64,000 nucleotides of DNA. Origin: Rhizobiales bacterium 63-22 (GTDB taxonomy: Bacteria; Pseudomonadota; Alphaproteobacteria; Rhizobiales; Rhizobiaceae). Position numbers and translations under genes: made by a program. This document shows positions 17,356 through 25,834 of this stretch, piece by piece. The notes below the pieces were generated by a model. That model had not been told where the DNA came from. It saw only the letters and a program-made list of their open reading frames with translations, and did no database searches. The stretch covers positions 1-64,000 of the forward strand of contig MKVZ01000009.1 in the NCBI GenBank assembly GCA_001898995.1, written 5' to 3'. The number at the start of each line of letters is the position of its first letter. Position 1 is the stretch's first letter.

Positions 17356-18550
17356 GGTGATCTCCAGTCGCAACGGGATTGGCAGGTTTGGTACCGGAGG
17401 CGATCTGGGCAAGCACACGGTCGGGAGTTGCCTGCCCCACCATGCAGCCCGCGTCGTCAACCACGAGAAGGGCATGGCCGGGTTTGTACGCACGGGCCAC
17501 GTCGATAAGCTTCGCATCGTCGCGTATGGTGACGAAATCGGCTGAAAGGACCGTCTGCGGGGAGCCTCCGTCCCGCAGCCTCTCCATATCCCGCCCTTTT
17601 ACCGTCCCCAGAACCCGCATTGCGGAATCGACGGCGATCCCATCGCCGCCGTCCACTCCGGGGACGATCCTGATTTCACCCACCGCATCCGTTCGCCGGA
17701 CCGGCACCATGACCGAGGCCGCGTCGAACAATCGTGAACGGTCGATCTCGCGGGTGAAGGAAGCGACGTAGTCGCTGCGCGGGTCGAGAACGATATCGGA
17801 CGGACTGCCCTCGCGCACGACCTGTCCGTCTGCCATGATCGCGATCCGGTTGCCGAGCTTCAGCGCCTCCTGAAAATCATGCGTAATGAACAGGATCGTT
17901 TTTTGCAGTTTCTGTTGAAGGCGCAGGAGTTCGTCCTGCATGTCCGAACGGATCAGGGGATCGAGCGCGCTGAACGCCTCGTCCATGATCAGCACGTCGG
18001 CATCGGTCGCCAGGGCGCGGGCGAGGCCCACGCGCTGCCGCATCCCGCCCGAAAGTTCGCCGGGCCGATGGTATCCCCAGGACGACAGGCCGACGACGGC
18101 AAGCACTTCCTCGGCGCGCCTGCGCCGCTCGGCAGGCGGTATATGCCGTAATTTCAGCCCGAACTCAACATTTTCCAATACGGTCTTGTTCGGCAAAAGC
18201 GCGAAATGCTGGAACACCATGGAAATGCGCGTGCGGCGCACTTCGCGCAAATCCTCTTCCGAAAGCTGGACGATATCCCGGCCGTCGAGGAGTATGCGCC
18301 CGGCACTGGGTTCATGCAGCCGGTTGATGCAACGCGCGAGCGTCGATTTACCGGACCCGGAAAGGCCCATGATCATGTAGATCGCTCCCGACGGTACCGA
18401 GAGCGAAACATCGTTCAGGCCGACCACCATGTTCAGTTCGCTCAGAATGCGGTTCTTGTCCGCACCCTTTGACAACAGATGGACCGCCCGCGCCGCGTCG
18501 GGGCCGAATATCTTGTAAAGCCCGTCAATCTTCAGTCGATATTCCAACAC
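17342..18550 (-). CDS. ProV-type ABC transporter ATP-binding protein with C-terminal CBS-like region
   Basis: The protein is about 402 residues long. It has the ProV-type insertion before Walker A (KGADKNRILSE), Walker A GLSGSGKST (62-70), the signature LSGGMRQR, Walker B VLIMDEAFSALDP and a C-terminal region (about 300-400) that looks like a CBS pair, the ionic-strength or ligand sensor of this family. No ATG fits. The likely start is GTG 18550 or the next codon TTG 18547, after GGGAG. It lies 91 bp after the NIPSNAP gene and overlaps the permease gene. Confidence 0.82.
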   Translation of the reverse strand: MLEYRLKIDGLYKIFGPDAARAVHLLSKGADKNRILSELNMVVGLNDVSLSVPSGAIYMIMGLSGSGKSTLARCINRLHEPSAGRILLDGRDIVQLSEEDLREVRRTRISMVFQHFALLPNKTVLENVEFGLKLRHIPPAERRRRAEEVLAVVGLSSWGYHRPGELSGGMRQRVGLARALATDADVLIMDEAFSALDPLIRSDMQDELLRLQQKLQKTILFITHDFQEALKLGNRIAIMADGQVVREGSPSDIVLDPRSDYVASFTREIDRSRLFDAASVMVPVRRTDAVGEIRIVPGVDGGDGIAVDSAMRVLGTVKGRDMERLRDGGSPQTVLSADFVTIRDDAKLIDVARAYKPGHALLVVDDAGCMVGQATPDRVLAQIASGTKPANPVATGDHHVQS

Positions 18551-18641
18551 ACGCTCCCATTGATCGTTATTCCCGTTGCCGCCGCTGCATCTGACGGCAG
18601 CATTCAGGCCTCGAAACCACACTGGAATGTAGCCATTTATC

Positions 18642-18956
18642 CTATTTCAAAGGCGAAAAATCGGTCGGTCGCAGTATCCGGTTCTCCATTGTCTCGATGC
18701 AGGCCGATAGTCGCGGCGTGAACGCCTTCCAGCGTGAATCTTCCGCCAGCCGCTGCCGCCGTATGGCGCGGTCATCCAGACTGTCGTAACCCCACATATG
18801 GACGACATGATTGAGCGCGCCGATCTCGGTGACGAAATAGCCGAGCAGATTGCCGAGAACGGGCTGCTGGATGGCAAGCCCTTCCTCACGCACGAGGCCA
18901 AGATATTCCTGCAACCTGCCGGAACGGATTCGATAGATGCGCTCCTCCACGATCAT
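18642..18956 (-). CDS. NIPSNAP family protein
   Basis: This is a 104-residue dimeric alpha-beta-barrel (NIPSNAP) domain protein: it starts MIVEERIYRIRSGRLQEYL and has GYFVTEIGALNHVVHMWGYDS, then RWKAFTPRL. In bacteria these small proteins accompany catabolic oxidoreductases, but their reaction is mostly unknown. Its ATG overlaps the stop of the CMD-family gene by 4 bp, so it belongs to the operon. Confidence 0.8.
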   Translation of the reverse strand: MIVEERIYRIRSGRLQEYLGLVREEGLAIQQPVLGNLLGYFVTEIGALNHVVHMWGYDSLDDRAIRRQRLAEDSRWKAFTPRLSACIETMENRILRPTDFSPLK

Positions 18957-19345
18957 GTCCCTGCCTCGCCGTCAGCCATTTCGGCCCGTATCTGCCGCGC
19001 GATCTTGAAGCATTCGACGCCTGCGGGAACGCCGCAATAGACAGCTATCTGCGTGAGAGCCGCTTCCAGTTCGTCGTCGGTCAGTCCATTGCGGATAGCG
19101 CCCCGAAAATGCAGGGCGAATTCGGACATCCGTCCGAGGGCGGCCAGCATGCCGAGATTGAGCAGGCTGCGCCGGCGCCGGTCGAGCCTGTCATCGGCCC
19201 AGCAATTGCCCCAGCAATATTCGTTGATCAGGTTCTGGAACGACGCGCCGAAGGCGTCGGGGTTGTTCAACGCCCGATCGACGTAATCGTCGCCGAGCAC
19301 CGCGCGGCGTACCGCCATTCCAGCTTTCTGCAATTTCTCATCCAT
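18953..19345 (-). CDS. Carboxymuconolactone decarboxylase (CMD) family protein
   Basis: This 130-residue all-helical protein has the CMD signature: EYCWGNCWADDRLDRR, LLNLGMLAALGR and AVYCGVPAGVECF. True PcaC enzymes decarboxylate 4-carboxymuconolactone in the beta-ketoadipate path. No other pca gene is next to it, so the name gives the fold rather than the reaction. The cysteines here do not form the CxxC of AhpD-type members. It overlaps the hydrolase gene by 8 bp and the NIPSNAP gene by 4 bp. Confidence 0.82.
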   Translation of the reverse strand: MDEKLQKAGMAVRRAVLGDDYVDRALNNPDAFGASFQNLINEYCWGNCWADDRLDRRRRSLLNLGMLAALGRMSEFALHFRGAIRNGLTDDELEAALTQIAVYCGVPAGVECFKIARQIRAEMADGEAGT

Positions 19346-20150
19346 TGGTCGTTTCCACCTTCTCCAGAAAATCGCGCATCATCGCTCCCACGATTTCAGG
19401 CGCCTCGATCAGAATGGAATGGCGCAGATTCGGCAGGATGCGCAACTCCGACCCGGCGATCTCACCGTGCATGAAGGCCGCCATGCGGCTATTCGACCCC
19501 ATGTCGAATTCACCCGTCGCAATCAGCGTAGGAACGCGGATATCGTGCAGGGCATCGCCGAGATCGGTTTCCGCCAGCACGCGATAGGCCGCCGCATAGC
19601 ATTCGGGGTCGTTTTCGGCGTTGCGGCGGCGCATGGCGGCAAGGATTTCCGGATGCCGCTCCCGGAAGGCGTCGGAAAACCATCGGGAGACGGAAGCGTC
19701 GTAATGGGAGCCGCGCTCCCCGCCCTTCAGCGCTTCGAGCCTTGCCATGACACGATCCCGTTCTTCGGCGTTGCGGCCGGCGACGGTGGACAGGAGAATG
19801 AGGCTCCGGACGCGGCCGGGCACGGCAAGCGCGATCTGCTGCGCGATCAGGCCGCCGAGCGAGAAACCGGCCAGATGGAAATCCGTAAAGCCGACATGAT
19901 CCGCCAGAGCCAGCGCTTCATCGGCGAAATCGTCGATTTCGTAGCGCCCCTTCACCTTCGAGGACCGGCCATGGCCGCGAAGATCGAATGTCAGCACCGT
20001 GAAGCGACCGCCGAGATGAGCGAGAACCCCGTTCCATGCGTCGAGCGATGCGCCGACGCCATGGATGCAGACGAGCCGCTCCGGCCCATCGCCCGTCAAA
20101 CGGTAATTGAGGACAACATCGCCGATCCTGTGCTCGCCTTCCGCGCTCAT
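19338..20150 (-). CDS. Alpha/beta-fold hydrolase
   Basis: This 270-residue protein has oxyanion-region text CIHGVGASLDAWN, nucleophile Ser97 in GFSLGG, a likely acid in TGEFDMGSN and the catalytic histidine in LRHSILIEAP. It resembles 3-oxoadipate enol-lactonase (PcaD-like) esterases. With a luciferase-like oxygenase next door (4-bp overlap), a lactone, ester or ring-cleavage product is a reasonable substrate. The exact reaction is inferred only. Confidence 0.85.
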   Translation of the reverse strand: MSAEGEHRIGDVVLNYRLTGDGPERLVCIHGVGASLDAWNGVLAHLGGRFTVLTFDLRGHGRSSKVKGRYEIDDFADEALALADHVGFTDFHLAGFSLGGLIAQQIALAVPGRVRSLILLSTVAGRNAEERDRVMARLEALKGGERGSHYDASVSRWFSDAFRERHPEILAAMRRRNAENDPECYAAAYRVLAETDLGDALHDIRVPTLIATGEFDMGSNSRMAAFMHGEIAGSELRILPNLRHSILIEAPEIVGAMMRDFLEKVETTNG

Positions 20151-21232
20151 GCCGTCGCCTCCGCCATCCCGCCGCTGGAGGCTTCACGCTCGCGACCCGC
20201 GAACACCGGAATGATTTCCTCGGCGAACAATTCGAGCGTGCGCTTCTGCAATTCGAGGGGCAGGCCATAGTTCATTCCCAGACAAAGCTGGTCGACACCC
20301 GCCGCCTCATATGCCTCCAGCTTGGCGATGATCTCGTCCGGCGTGCCGAAAAGCATGCTCTCGCGGATGTTCCGGGGGTTGTAGTTCTCGCGTCCGGCCA
20401 CGGCCTCATAGGGCACGGAGTCCGGAAAGCCGTTCGTAACCGTGCCGATGTTCTGGAACAGATTTTCGAATTTTCGCCCGTAATCCATGCTGTAGCGCAC
20501 GAATTTTTCCCAGTCCTGCGTGCGATCGTAGGCCCCTGCCCGGCGCTGCATCATGAAGCGGGGCTTTGGCACTTCCGGATGATCGCTCACCGCCTTGCGG
20601 AATTTCGCGCCAAGATTGGCGACCTCGGCCATGGGCGCGGAAAGCGGCGTCGACATGATGTTCGCGCCGATCCCGATTGCCCAGTCATATGTGCCCGGAT
20701 CGCGAGCGGCGACCCAGATGGGCGGATGTGGCCGCTGAAGCGGCTTCGGTACCGAAGTCGCCATCGGGAATTGCCAATATTCTCCGTCATGGGCGTAATC
20801 GCCCTCCCAGAGCTTCCTGACCGCCGGGACGATTTCCTTGAGATAGGCCACGCCCTGCTGTTGCGGAATGCCGCGGGCCATCCGGTCGAACTCGTATTGA
20901 TAGGCGCCGCGCGCGATACCGAATTCAAGGCGTCCGCCGGTCAGATGATCGCACAGCGCCGCCTCGCCCGCGAGACGGATAGGACTCCAGTAGGGCGCGA
21001 CGACCGTCGCCGTGCCGAGCCGGATTCTATCCGTATGCTGGCCCAGCCAGACGAGCACGGAGAACGGATTGGGGGAAATCGTGAATTCGATCGTGTGATG
21101 CTCGGCAGTCCACAGTGTCTCGAAGCCGCCCCGATCGGCGATCTGCGCCAGTTGCAGCATGTTCTTCGTCACATCGGCCATCGGCATGTCCGGCGAGGAC
21201 CGTTCGAGATGAAGCGAGAGAGCGAATTTCAT
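20147..21232 (-). CDS. LLM-class (bacterial luciferase-like) flavin-dependent monooxygenase
   Basis: At 361 residues this has the family TIM-barrel pattern: MKFALSLHLERSSPD, the conserved TLWTAEHHTIEF, TATVVAPYWSPIRLAGEAA and LEFGIARGAYQYEFDR. Such enzymes use reduced FMN supplied by a separate reductase, and that reductase is encoded two genes upstream. Relatives cleave pyridine or pyridinium rings, for example TgnB of trigonelline degradation, or oxidise alkanes and chelators. The quaternary-amine importer in the same operon favours an N-heterocyclic betaine. This is inference. Confidence 0.87.
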   Translation of the reverse strand: MKFALSLHLERSSPDMPMADVTKNMLQLAQIADRGGFETLWTAEHHTIEFTISPNPFSVLVWLGQHTDRIRLGTATVVAPYWSPIRLAGEAALCDHLTGGRLEFGIARGAYQYEFDRMARGIPQQQGVAYLKEIVPAVRKLWEGDYAHDGEYWQFPMATSVPKPLQRPHPPIWVAARDPGTYDWAIGIGANIMSTPLSAPMAEVANLGAKFRKAVSDHPEVPKPRFMMQRRAGAYDRTQDWEKFVRYSMDYGRKFENLFQNIGTVTNGFPDSVPYEAVAGRENYNPRNIRESMLFGTPDEIIAKLEAYEAAGVDQLCLGMNYGLPLELQKRTLELFAEEIIPVFAGREREASSGGMAEATA

Positions 21233-21325
21233 AATGATCCCCTTGGGATTGCTTGTCGAAAGAAAGAGATATCGTCCCTGACATCTTGCAGTTTGCAGTT
21301 CCTCGATGCCCTGCGCGGAAATGCG

Positions 21326-22837
21326 TTATTTGAGCCGGATCACAAAGGGGTCCTGCATGGCCCCCGAATAATCGAGCACGACATTCTTGATACGGGAGAA
21401 CTCGCGCATGACGTCGAACCCGCCGCGGCGGCCGTAACCACTTTCCTTGAAACCTCCCATGGACGACATGAACGCCGCCGAACGGTAGGTGTTGATCCAG
21501 GCCGTGCCGGCATCGATCTGCGTCGCGAAGCGGATGGCCCGGTCGACGTCGCGGGTCCAGATGCCGGAGGCCAGCCCGTAGCGTGTGTCGTTCGCCAGCG
21601 CGATCATCTCGCTTTCCGTGCTGAACGGCATGACGCCGACAACCGGCCCGAACAATTCGTCGCGCATGAAAGCCATGTCGTTGCGCGCCTCGACCATGAC
21701 CGTCGGTTCGAAATACCAGCCGCGCGCCAGATCGCCGCTCTGCGGACGCTTGCCGCCCGTCGCCACCCTCGCGCCCTCGCGAATGCCGGAAGCCACATAG
21801 CCCTCGACCTTCGTCAACTGGTCGGCGAGCGCCAGCGGACCAAGCTCGGAACTGTCGTCCATGGGATGGCCGATGGCGATGCGCTGCGTGCGCGCCACCA
21901 GTGCTTCGACGAAGCGGTCGTAGATGCTCGCCTCGACAAAGCAGCGTGAGCCGGCCACGCAGGTCTGCCCGGCGGCCGCGAACACACCCGCGACGACGCC
22001 ATTGACCGCGCGGTCGAGATCGGCATCGCCGAACACCACATGCGGCGACTTGCCTCCAAGCTCCATCTGGCACGGAATGAGATTGTCTGCGGCGTTGCGG
22101 GCAATGAGGCGCCCCGTCTGGGTGCTGCCGGTGAATACTATCTTCGCGAGGCCGGGATGCTTGACGAGGGCGTCGCCCGCCGTCCGGCCCGGACCCGTCA
22201 CGACATTCACCACACCGGGCGGAAAACCTGCAGCTTCGATGAGTTCCATGAGCGCAAGCGTCGATGCGGTCGCGTGTTCCGAAGGTTTGACGACAACCGT
22301 GTTGCCGATGGCAAGACAGGGTGCCAGCGTACCTGTGAGCATCATCAGCGGCGAATTCCACGGCGTGATCATTCCCACGACGCCGATCGGCTCGCGCAGC
22401 GTGAAGTTCAGCATATCCAGCTTGTTGACAGGGACCGTATCGCCCTGAAGCTTGTCGGCCATCCCCGCGAAATAGGTGTAGGAGTCCGGCAAGGCGCGCA
22501 TCTGGGCGCGCATTTCCTTGAGCAGCTTGCCGTTGTCGTGCGTCTCGATCTCGGCCAGCGTGTCGGCATTTTCCGCGATGAGTTCGGCAAGGCGCCGGAC
22601 AAGCTTGCCGCGATCGGTCTGCGTCATGCGGCGCCAGGCCGGATCGCGGAAAGCCTCGCCTGCCGCCCTGACCGCATCGTCCACATCGTCAACGCCCGCA
22701 TCGGCGAATGCGTACCAGGCCTCGCCGGTCGTCGGATCGTAGCTTTCCAGATATTTTCCGCTTTTCGGCGCGACGGATGCACCGCCGATCAGGAGATTTT
22801 GTCTGGAGTTTTCCAACGTTTGCGTCGTCAGCTTCAT
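21326..22837 (-). CDS. NAD(P)+-dependent aldehyde dehydrogenase
   Basis: This 503-residue enzyme has Asn161 in TPWNSP, the catalytic Glu259 in MELGGKSP and the nucleophile Cys293 in GQTCVAGSR. It has the length and layout of betaine/hydroxymuconic semialdehyde-type dehydrogenases. I chose the ATG at 22837 after GGGAACAG; an ATG at 22849 is the alternative. It follows the flavin reductase closely and precedes the monooxygenase by 93 bp, and would oxidise an aldehyde made by ring opening (compare TgnC or TgnE in the trigonelline route). Confidence 0.87.
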   Translation of the reverse strand: MKLTTQTLENSRQNLLIGGASVAPKSGKYLESYDPTTGEAWYAFADAGVDDVDDAVRAAGEAFRDPAWRRMTQTDRGKLVRRLAELIAENADTLAEIETHDNGKLLKEMRAQMRALPDSYTYFAGMADKLQGDTVPVNKLDMLNFTLREPIGVVGMITPWNSPLMMLTGTLAPCLAIGNTVVVKPSEHATASTLALMELIEAAGFPPGVVNVVTGPGRTAGDALVKHPGLAKIVFTGSTQTGRLIARNAADNLIPCQMELGGKSPHVVFGDADLDRAVNGVVAGVFAAAGQTCVAGSRCFVEASIYDRFVEALVARTQRIAIGHPMDDSSELGPLALADQLTKVEGYVASGIREGARVATGGKRPQSGDLARGWYFEPTVMVEARNDMAFMRDELFGPVVGVMPFSTESEMIALANDTRYGLASGIWTRDVDRAIRFATQIDAGTAWINTYRSAAFMSSMGGFKESGYGRRGGFDVMREFSRIKNVVLDYSGAMQDPFVIRLK

Positions 22838-22856
22838 TTCTGTTCCCATCCGTGGC

Positions 22857-23813
22857 TTATGCGCTATAGGCGCCTTCGCTTTCGATCATTGCGACCCGGC
22901 CGCCTTCGTAGCCGTCGACATAAATTCCAAATCGCCGGTCGGTCCGTTCACGGGCAAAGCGGCGCAGTACGGCGCGCAATTCGCGGCTTTCCATACGGTC
23001 GTAAGGGAGATCGTCGATCCTGAAGAATTCCATGCCCGACGGAAGCGCCCGCCCGTTGCGCGGCGTCAGCATCGAAGCACGGTAGACCAGATGGCCACGT
23101 CCGGTTTCCGCGGTGTCGTAGACGGAATAAAGGAAAGTCTGTTCCGGCACGAATTCCAGCGGCTCGCAGCCGTCGAGGGCAAGCGACGGGCCAATCCTGT
23201 GGCCGCGTCCCGTTGGGAGGAGCAGATTGCCCTTGCCGTCGTCGCAAAGAAGCACATGATCGTCGCTCTCCACCAGATAGCTCACGACCATGCTCTGGAA
23301 CGCTATCCAGCCGTCCGGCAGCGGGTCCGAGACCTTGGCGTACTGGCCGCGACAGAAAGCGAGCGGCGCCAGGGGACTGGTGCCGAATGCCTGAATGCGT
23401 CCGACGAGGATGATGTGATCGCCGGCGTCGATCCGGTTGAAAACCGTGCAGTCGAACCAGGTCAGGCAATCCGTCAGCACGGGCGCGCCGGTATGGACCA
23501 CGTCGGTGTTGACGACGGAAAACTTGTCCTGAACGCGGGCGGCAAAAACGGAGGAGACTTCCGCCTGATTTTCATGCAGCAGGTTGACGGCAAAGCAATC
23601 GGCCTGCTCGAAGACCGGGAAGCTGGACGCCGACTTGCCGATACAGACCAGTAGAAGGGGTGGATCGAGAGAGACGGAAGTGAATGAATTCGCCGTCATT
23701 CCGCGCGGCGTGCCGCCCGCATCATTGGCGGTGACAACGGTGATGCCCGTGACGAAGGTACCGAATGCCCGGCGCAACTCTTTGGGATCGATAACGATTT
23801 CGCCGCAGTCCAT
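22857..23813 (-). CDS. Flavin reductase (NAD(P)H:FMN) with an unusual C-terminal extension
   Basis: Residues about 1-165 form the flavin-reductase-like split barrel (FGTFVTGITVVTANDAGGTP, then RGMTANSFTSVSLDPPLLL). It would supply reduced flavin to the monooxygenase encoded downstream. Typical stand-alone reductases have about 160-200 residues; this one has 318. The extra part begins near residue 170 (FQSMVVSYLVESDDHVLLCD) and looks like a Nudix fold, but I see no Nudix box. It is the first gene of the ten-gene leftward operon. A CATCC / GGATG palindrome lies about 100 bp upstream. Confidence 0.82.
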   Translation of the reverse strand: MDCGEIVIDPKELRRAFGTFVTGITVVTANDAGGTPRGMTANSFTSVSLDPPLLLVCIGKSASSFPVFEQADCFAVNLLHENQAEVSSVFAARVQDKFSVVNTDVVHTGAPVLTDCLTWFDCTVFNRIDAGDHIILVGRIQAFGTSPLAPLAFCRGQYAKVSDPLPDGWIAFQSMVVSYLVESDDHVLLCDDGKGNLLLPTGRGHRIGPSLALDGCEPLEFVPEQTFLYSVYDTAETGRGHLVYRASMLTPRNGRALPSGMEFFRIDDLPYDRMESRELRAVLRRFARERTDRRFGIYVDGYEGGRVAMIESEGAYSA

Positions 23814-23909
23814 TGCTGTTTCACCCGGTTTATATTCACTTCCGGGTCGAGCTTACTCGCAACCGCGATGCGCGCTTCCTCGTTATGAAGGATAAACCGA
23901 AATATTATT

Positions 23910-23926
23910 CATCCAATAATAGGATG
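23910..23926. promoter_or_regulatory. Candidate operator upstream of the monooxygenase operon
   Basis: CATCC and GGATG flank a 7-base AT spacer (AATAATA) 97 bp upstream of the flavin reductase start. A second symmetry (TATTATT / AATAATA at 23903-23921) overlaps it. The half-sites match those between the PucR-type and DUF1185 genes. Confidence 0.45.
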
Positions 23927-24015
23927 CGCTGTTACCCATCCGGCGGCGACGGCGGCAAAGCGAATGGAAGCGCTCAGGCGAAGAAGTCGGGAATGTCATA
24001 ATATATCGATGCAAT

Positions 24016-24050
24016 ATCGGGCCGAAGGCGGAATCCGCCTTCGGCCCGAT
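24016..24050 (-). terminator. Terminator-like 17-bp palindrome after the pentitol operon
   Basis: ATCGGGCCGAAGGCGGA and its exact complement are separated by a single base. About 15 pairs can form around a small loop. On the minus strand it lies 25 bases after the SDR stop and is followed by an AU-rich tract without a clean T-run. It is the best candidate for the end of the leftward pentitol operon. Confidence 0.65.
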
Positions 24051-24074
24051 GCGACCGGAACGGGAGGGAATATT

Positions 24075-24806
24075 CTATACCCGGTCGAAATTGGTCGGCA
24101 GGACGATCATGTCGCGGATGGTCACGGTGCGCTTGCGCGTCAGCATATAGACGATCGCGTCGGCGATCTCCTCGGGATCGATCAGGCTGCCCGATTCCTT
24201 GGCCTTGCGCAGGTTTTCCTCGGGCCAGTCGGCGAGCAGCGCTGAGATCACCGGCCCCGGCGAAACCTGCCCCACCCGGACGCCGTGCGGAATCATCTGG
24301 CGGCGCATGCTCTGGACGAAGCAGGTGATCGCCCATTTCGACGACGCATAGACCGGCTCCCAGTAAGTCGGGAAATGGCCCGCGATCGAACAGGTGACGA
24401 TGATGTCGCCGGTCTTGCGCTCGCTCATATGCGGCACGACGGCGTGCACATTCTTTATGACCGCATTGACGTTGAGGTTGAGCATCCGGTCGATGGCTTC
24501 CGGCGTCGTCTCCGTCAGGTCGCCGCCGATATAGCTGCCCGCATTGCAGTAGAGGATGTCGATATGATCGACCTTTTGCAGGATTTCGGGAACCATGGCC
24601 GAGCAGCTTGCCGGGTCGAGCAGGTCGGTCACCTGAGCGACAGCCTTGTCACCGAATTTCGCGACCAGTTCCTTCAGCGCGGCTTCGTTCCGGTCCACCA
24701 TCACCACGGTGGCGCCCTGCGCGAGCAGAGCCTCCGTGCTTGCCAGCCCGATCCCCGAGGCCGCCCCGGTGATGACCGCGATCTTGCCTTGAAGCGATTG
24801 AGACAT
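24075..24806 (-). CDS. Ribitol 2-dehydrogenase-like short-chain dehydrogenase
   Basis: This 243-residue SDR has the cofactor motif TGAASGIG and the active-site pair in WEPVYASSKWA (Tyr, Lys). From memory it aligns along its length with Klebsiella ribitol dehydrogenase: YIGGDLTETTPEAIDRMLNL, RRQMIPHGVRVG, SPGPVISALLADWP and the C-terminal VTIRDMIVLPTN. It would oxidise a pentitol to a 2-ketopentose with NAD+. The ATG at 24806 follows GGGAGA. It is the last gene of the operon, after the ABC permease. Ribitol itself is likely but another polyol is possible. Confidence 0.82.
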   Translation of the reverse strand: MSQSLQGKIAVITGAASGIGLASTEALLAQGATVVMVDRNEAALKELVAKFGDKAVAQVTDLLDPASCSAMVPEILQKVDHIDILYCNAGSYIGGDLTETTPEAIDRMLNLNVNAVIKNVHAVVPHMSERKTGDIIVTCSIAGHFPTYWEPVYASSKWAITCFVQSMRRQMIPHGVRVGQVSPGPVISALLADWPEENLRKAKESGSLIDPEEIADAIVYMLTRKRTVTIRDMIVLPTNFDRV

Positions 24807-24853
24807 TTCCATTCTCCCTGTGTCAGATGTGTCTGATTTGCGCCGGGCCCTGC

Positions 24854-25834
24854 TCAGCGCCATTCGCGTCCGATATAGATGGCCAGCAGGATGATCACGC
24901 CCTTGATGACATCCTGAAGGTATGGATTGATCCCCATAAGATTAAGGCCATTGTTCAGAATGCCAAGCAATACCGCGCCGATCAACGTGCCGAGGATCAG
25001 CCCGCGCCCGCCGGCGATTGCCGTGCCGCCCAGAACCACGGCGGCGATAGCGTCGAGTTCAAAGCCGACGCCCGCATTGGGCTGGCCGCTCATCAAGCGC
25101 CCCGTCAGGACCACGGCGGCAAGCGCCGAAGTCAGGCCAGATATGGCGTAGACGGCAAGCTTGACGCGGCGCGTCCTCACGCCCGACAGCCGGGCGGCCA
25201 GCTCGTTCCCGCCCAGAGCGTAGACGTGACGGCCGAATGGCGTGCGCTGCAACAGAACCCACGCGACCGCATAGATCACGATCATGAAGATCACCGGAAC
25301 CGGAACCGTTCCGATGCGCCCTACGCCGAACCACGCAATCCAGCCCGGCAGGCCGCTGATAGGATAACCGCCGGAATAGATAAGGCCGAGGCCGCGCGCC
25401 ATGCCCATCGTGGCCAGCGTCACGATGATCGCGGGCATCCGCCCCCATGCCACGAGGAAGCCGTTGAACAGGCCGATGCCCACGCCGATAAGCAGGCCTA
25501 CGGCGAGGCCCGCGGCTCCGGGCAGCCCCACCTTCACCATCATTCCGGCGCCGATCGTTCCGGCCAGCGCCATGACCGCGCCGACCGACAGGTCGATGCC
25601 GCCGGTCAGGATCACGAAGGTCATTCCCACGGCGAGGATGCCCACCACGGAAACCTGCCGCAACACGTTGAAAAGATTGCCGACGCTGAAGAAGTTGTCG
25701 CTCGCCAGCCCCATCAGGCAGGAGACCACGATCAGACCGGCCAGCGGCAGGGCCAGCGGCGAATGAATCCATTGACGGATACTCGCCATCCTGTCGGCTC
25801 CGCCGACATGCGTTGCGTCATGCGACATGTTCAA
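24854..25834 (-). CDS. Sugar/polyol ABC transporter permease (RbsC type)
   Basis: This 326-residue membrane protein has the RbsC-family texts [53 protein letters not shown] and [16 protein letters not shown], with about eight to ten hydrophobic segments. It overlaps the end of the ATPase gene by 17 bp and so is probably translationally coupled. It forms the channel of the pentitol importer. Confidence 0.9.
   Translation of the reverse strand: MNMSHDATHVGGADRMASIRQWIHSPLALPLAGLIVVSCLMGLASDNFFSVGNLFNVLRQVSVVGILAVGMTFVILTGGIDLSVGAVMALAGTIGAGMMVKVGLPGAAGLAVGLLIGVGIGLFNGFLVAWGRMPAIIVTLATMGMARGLGLIYSGGYPISGLPGWIAWFGVGRIGTVPVPVIFMIVIYAVAWVLLQRTPFGRHVYALGGNELAARLSGVRTRRVKLAVYAISGLTSALAAVVLTGRLMSGQPNAGVGFELDAIAAVVLGGTAIAGGRGLILGTLIGAVLLGILNNGLNLMGINPYLQDVIKGVIILLAIYIGREWR

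Noticed and set aside
18953..19345. PcaC of a beta-ketoadipate pathway
   Set aside because: No other pca genes are present; the neighbours are oxygenase and betaine-transport genes, so only the family is claimed.
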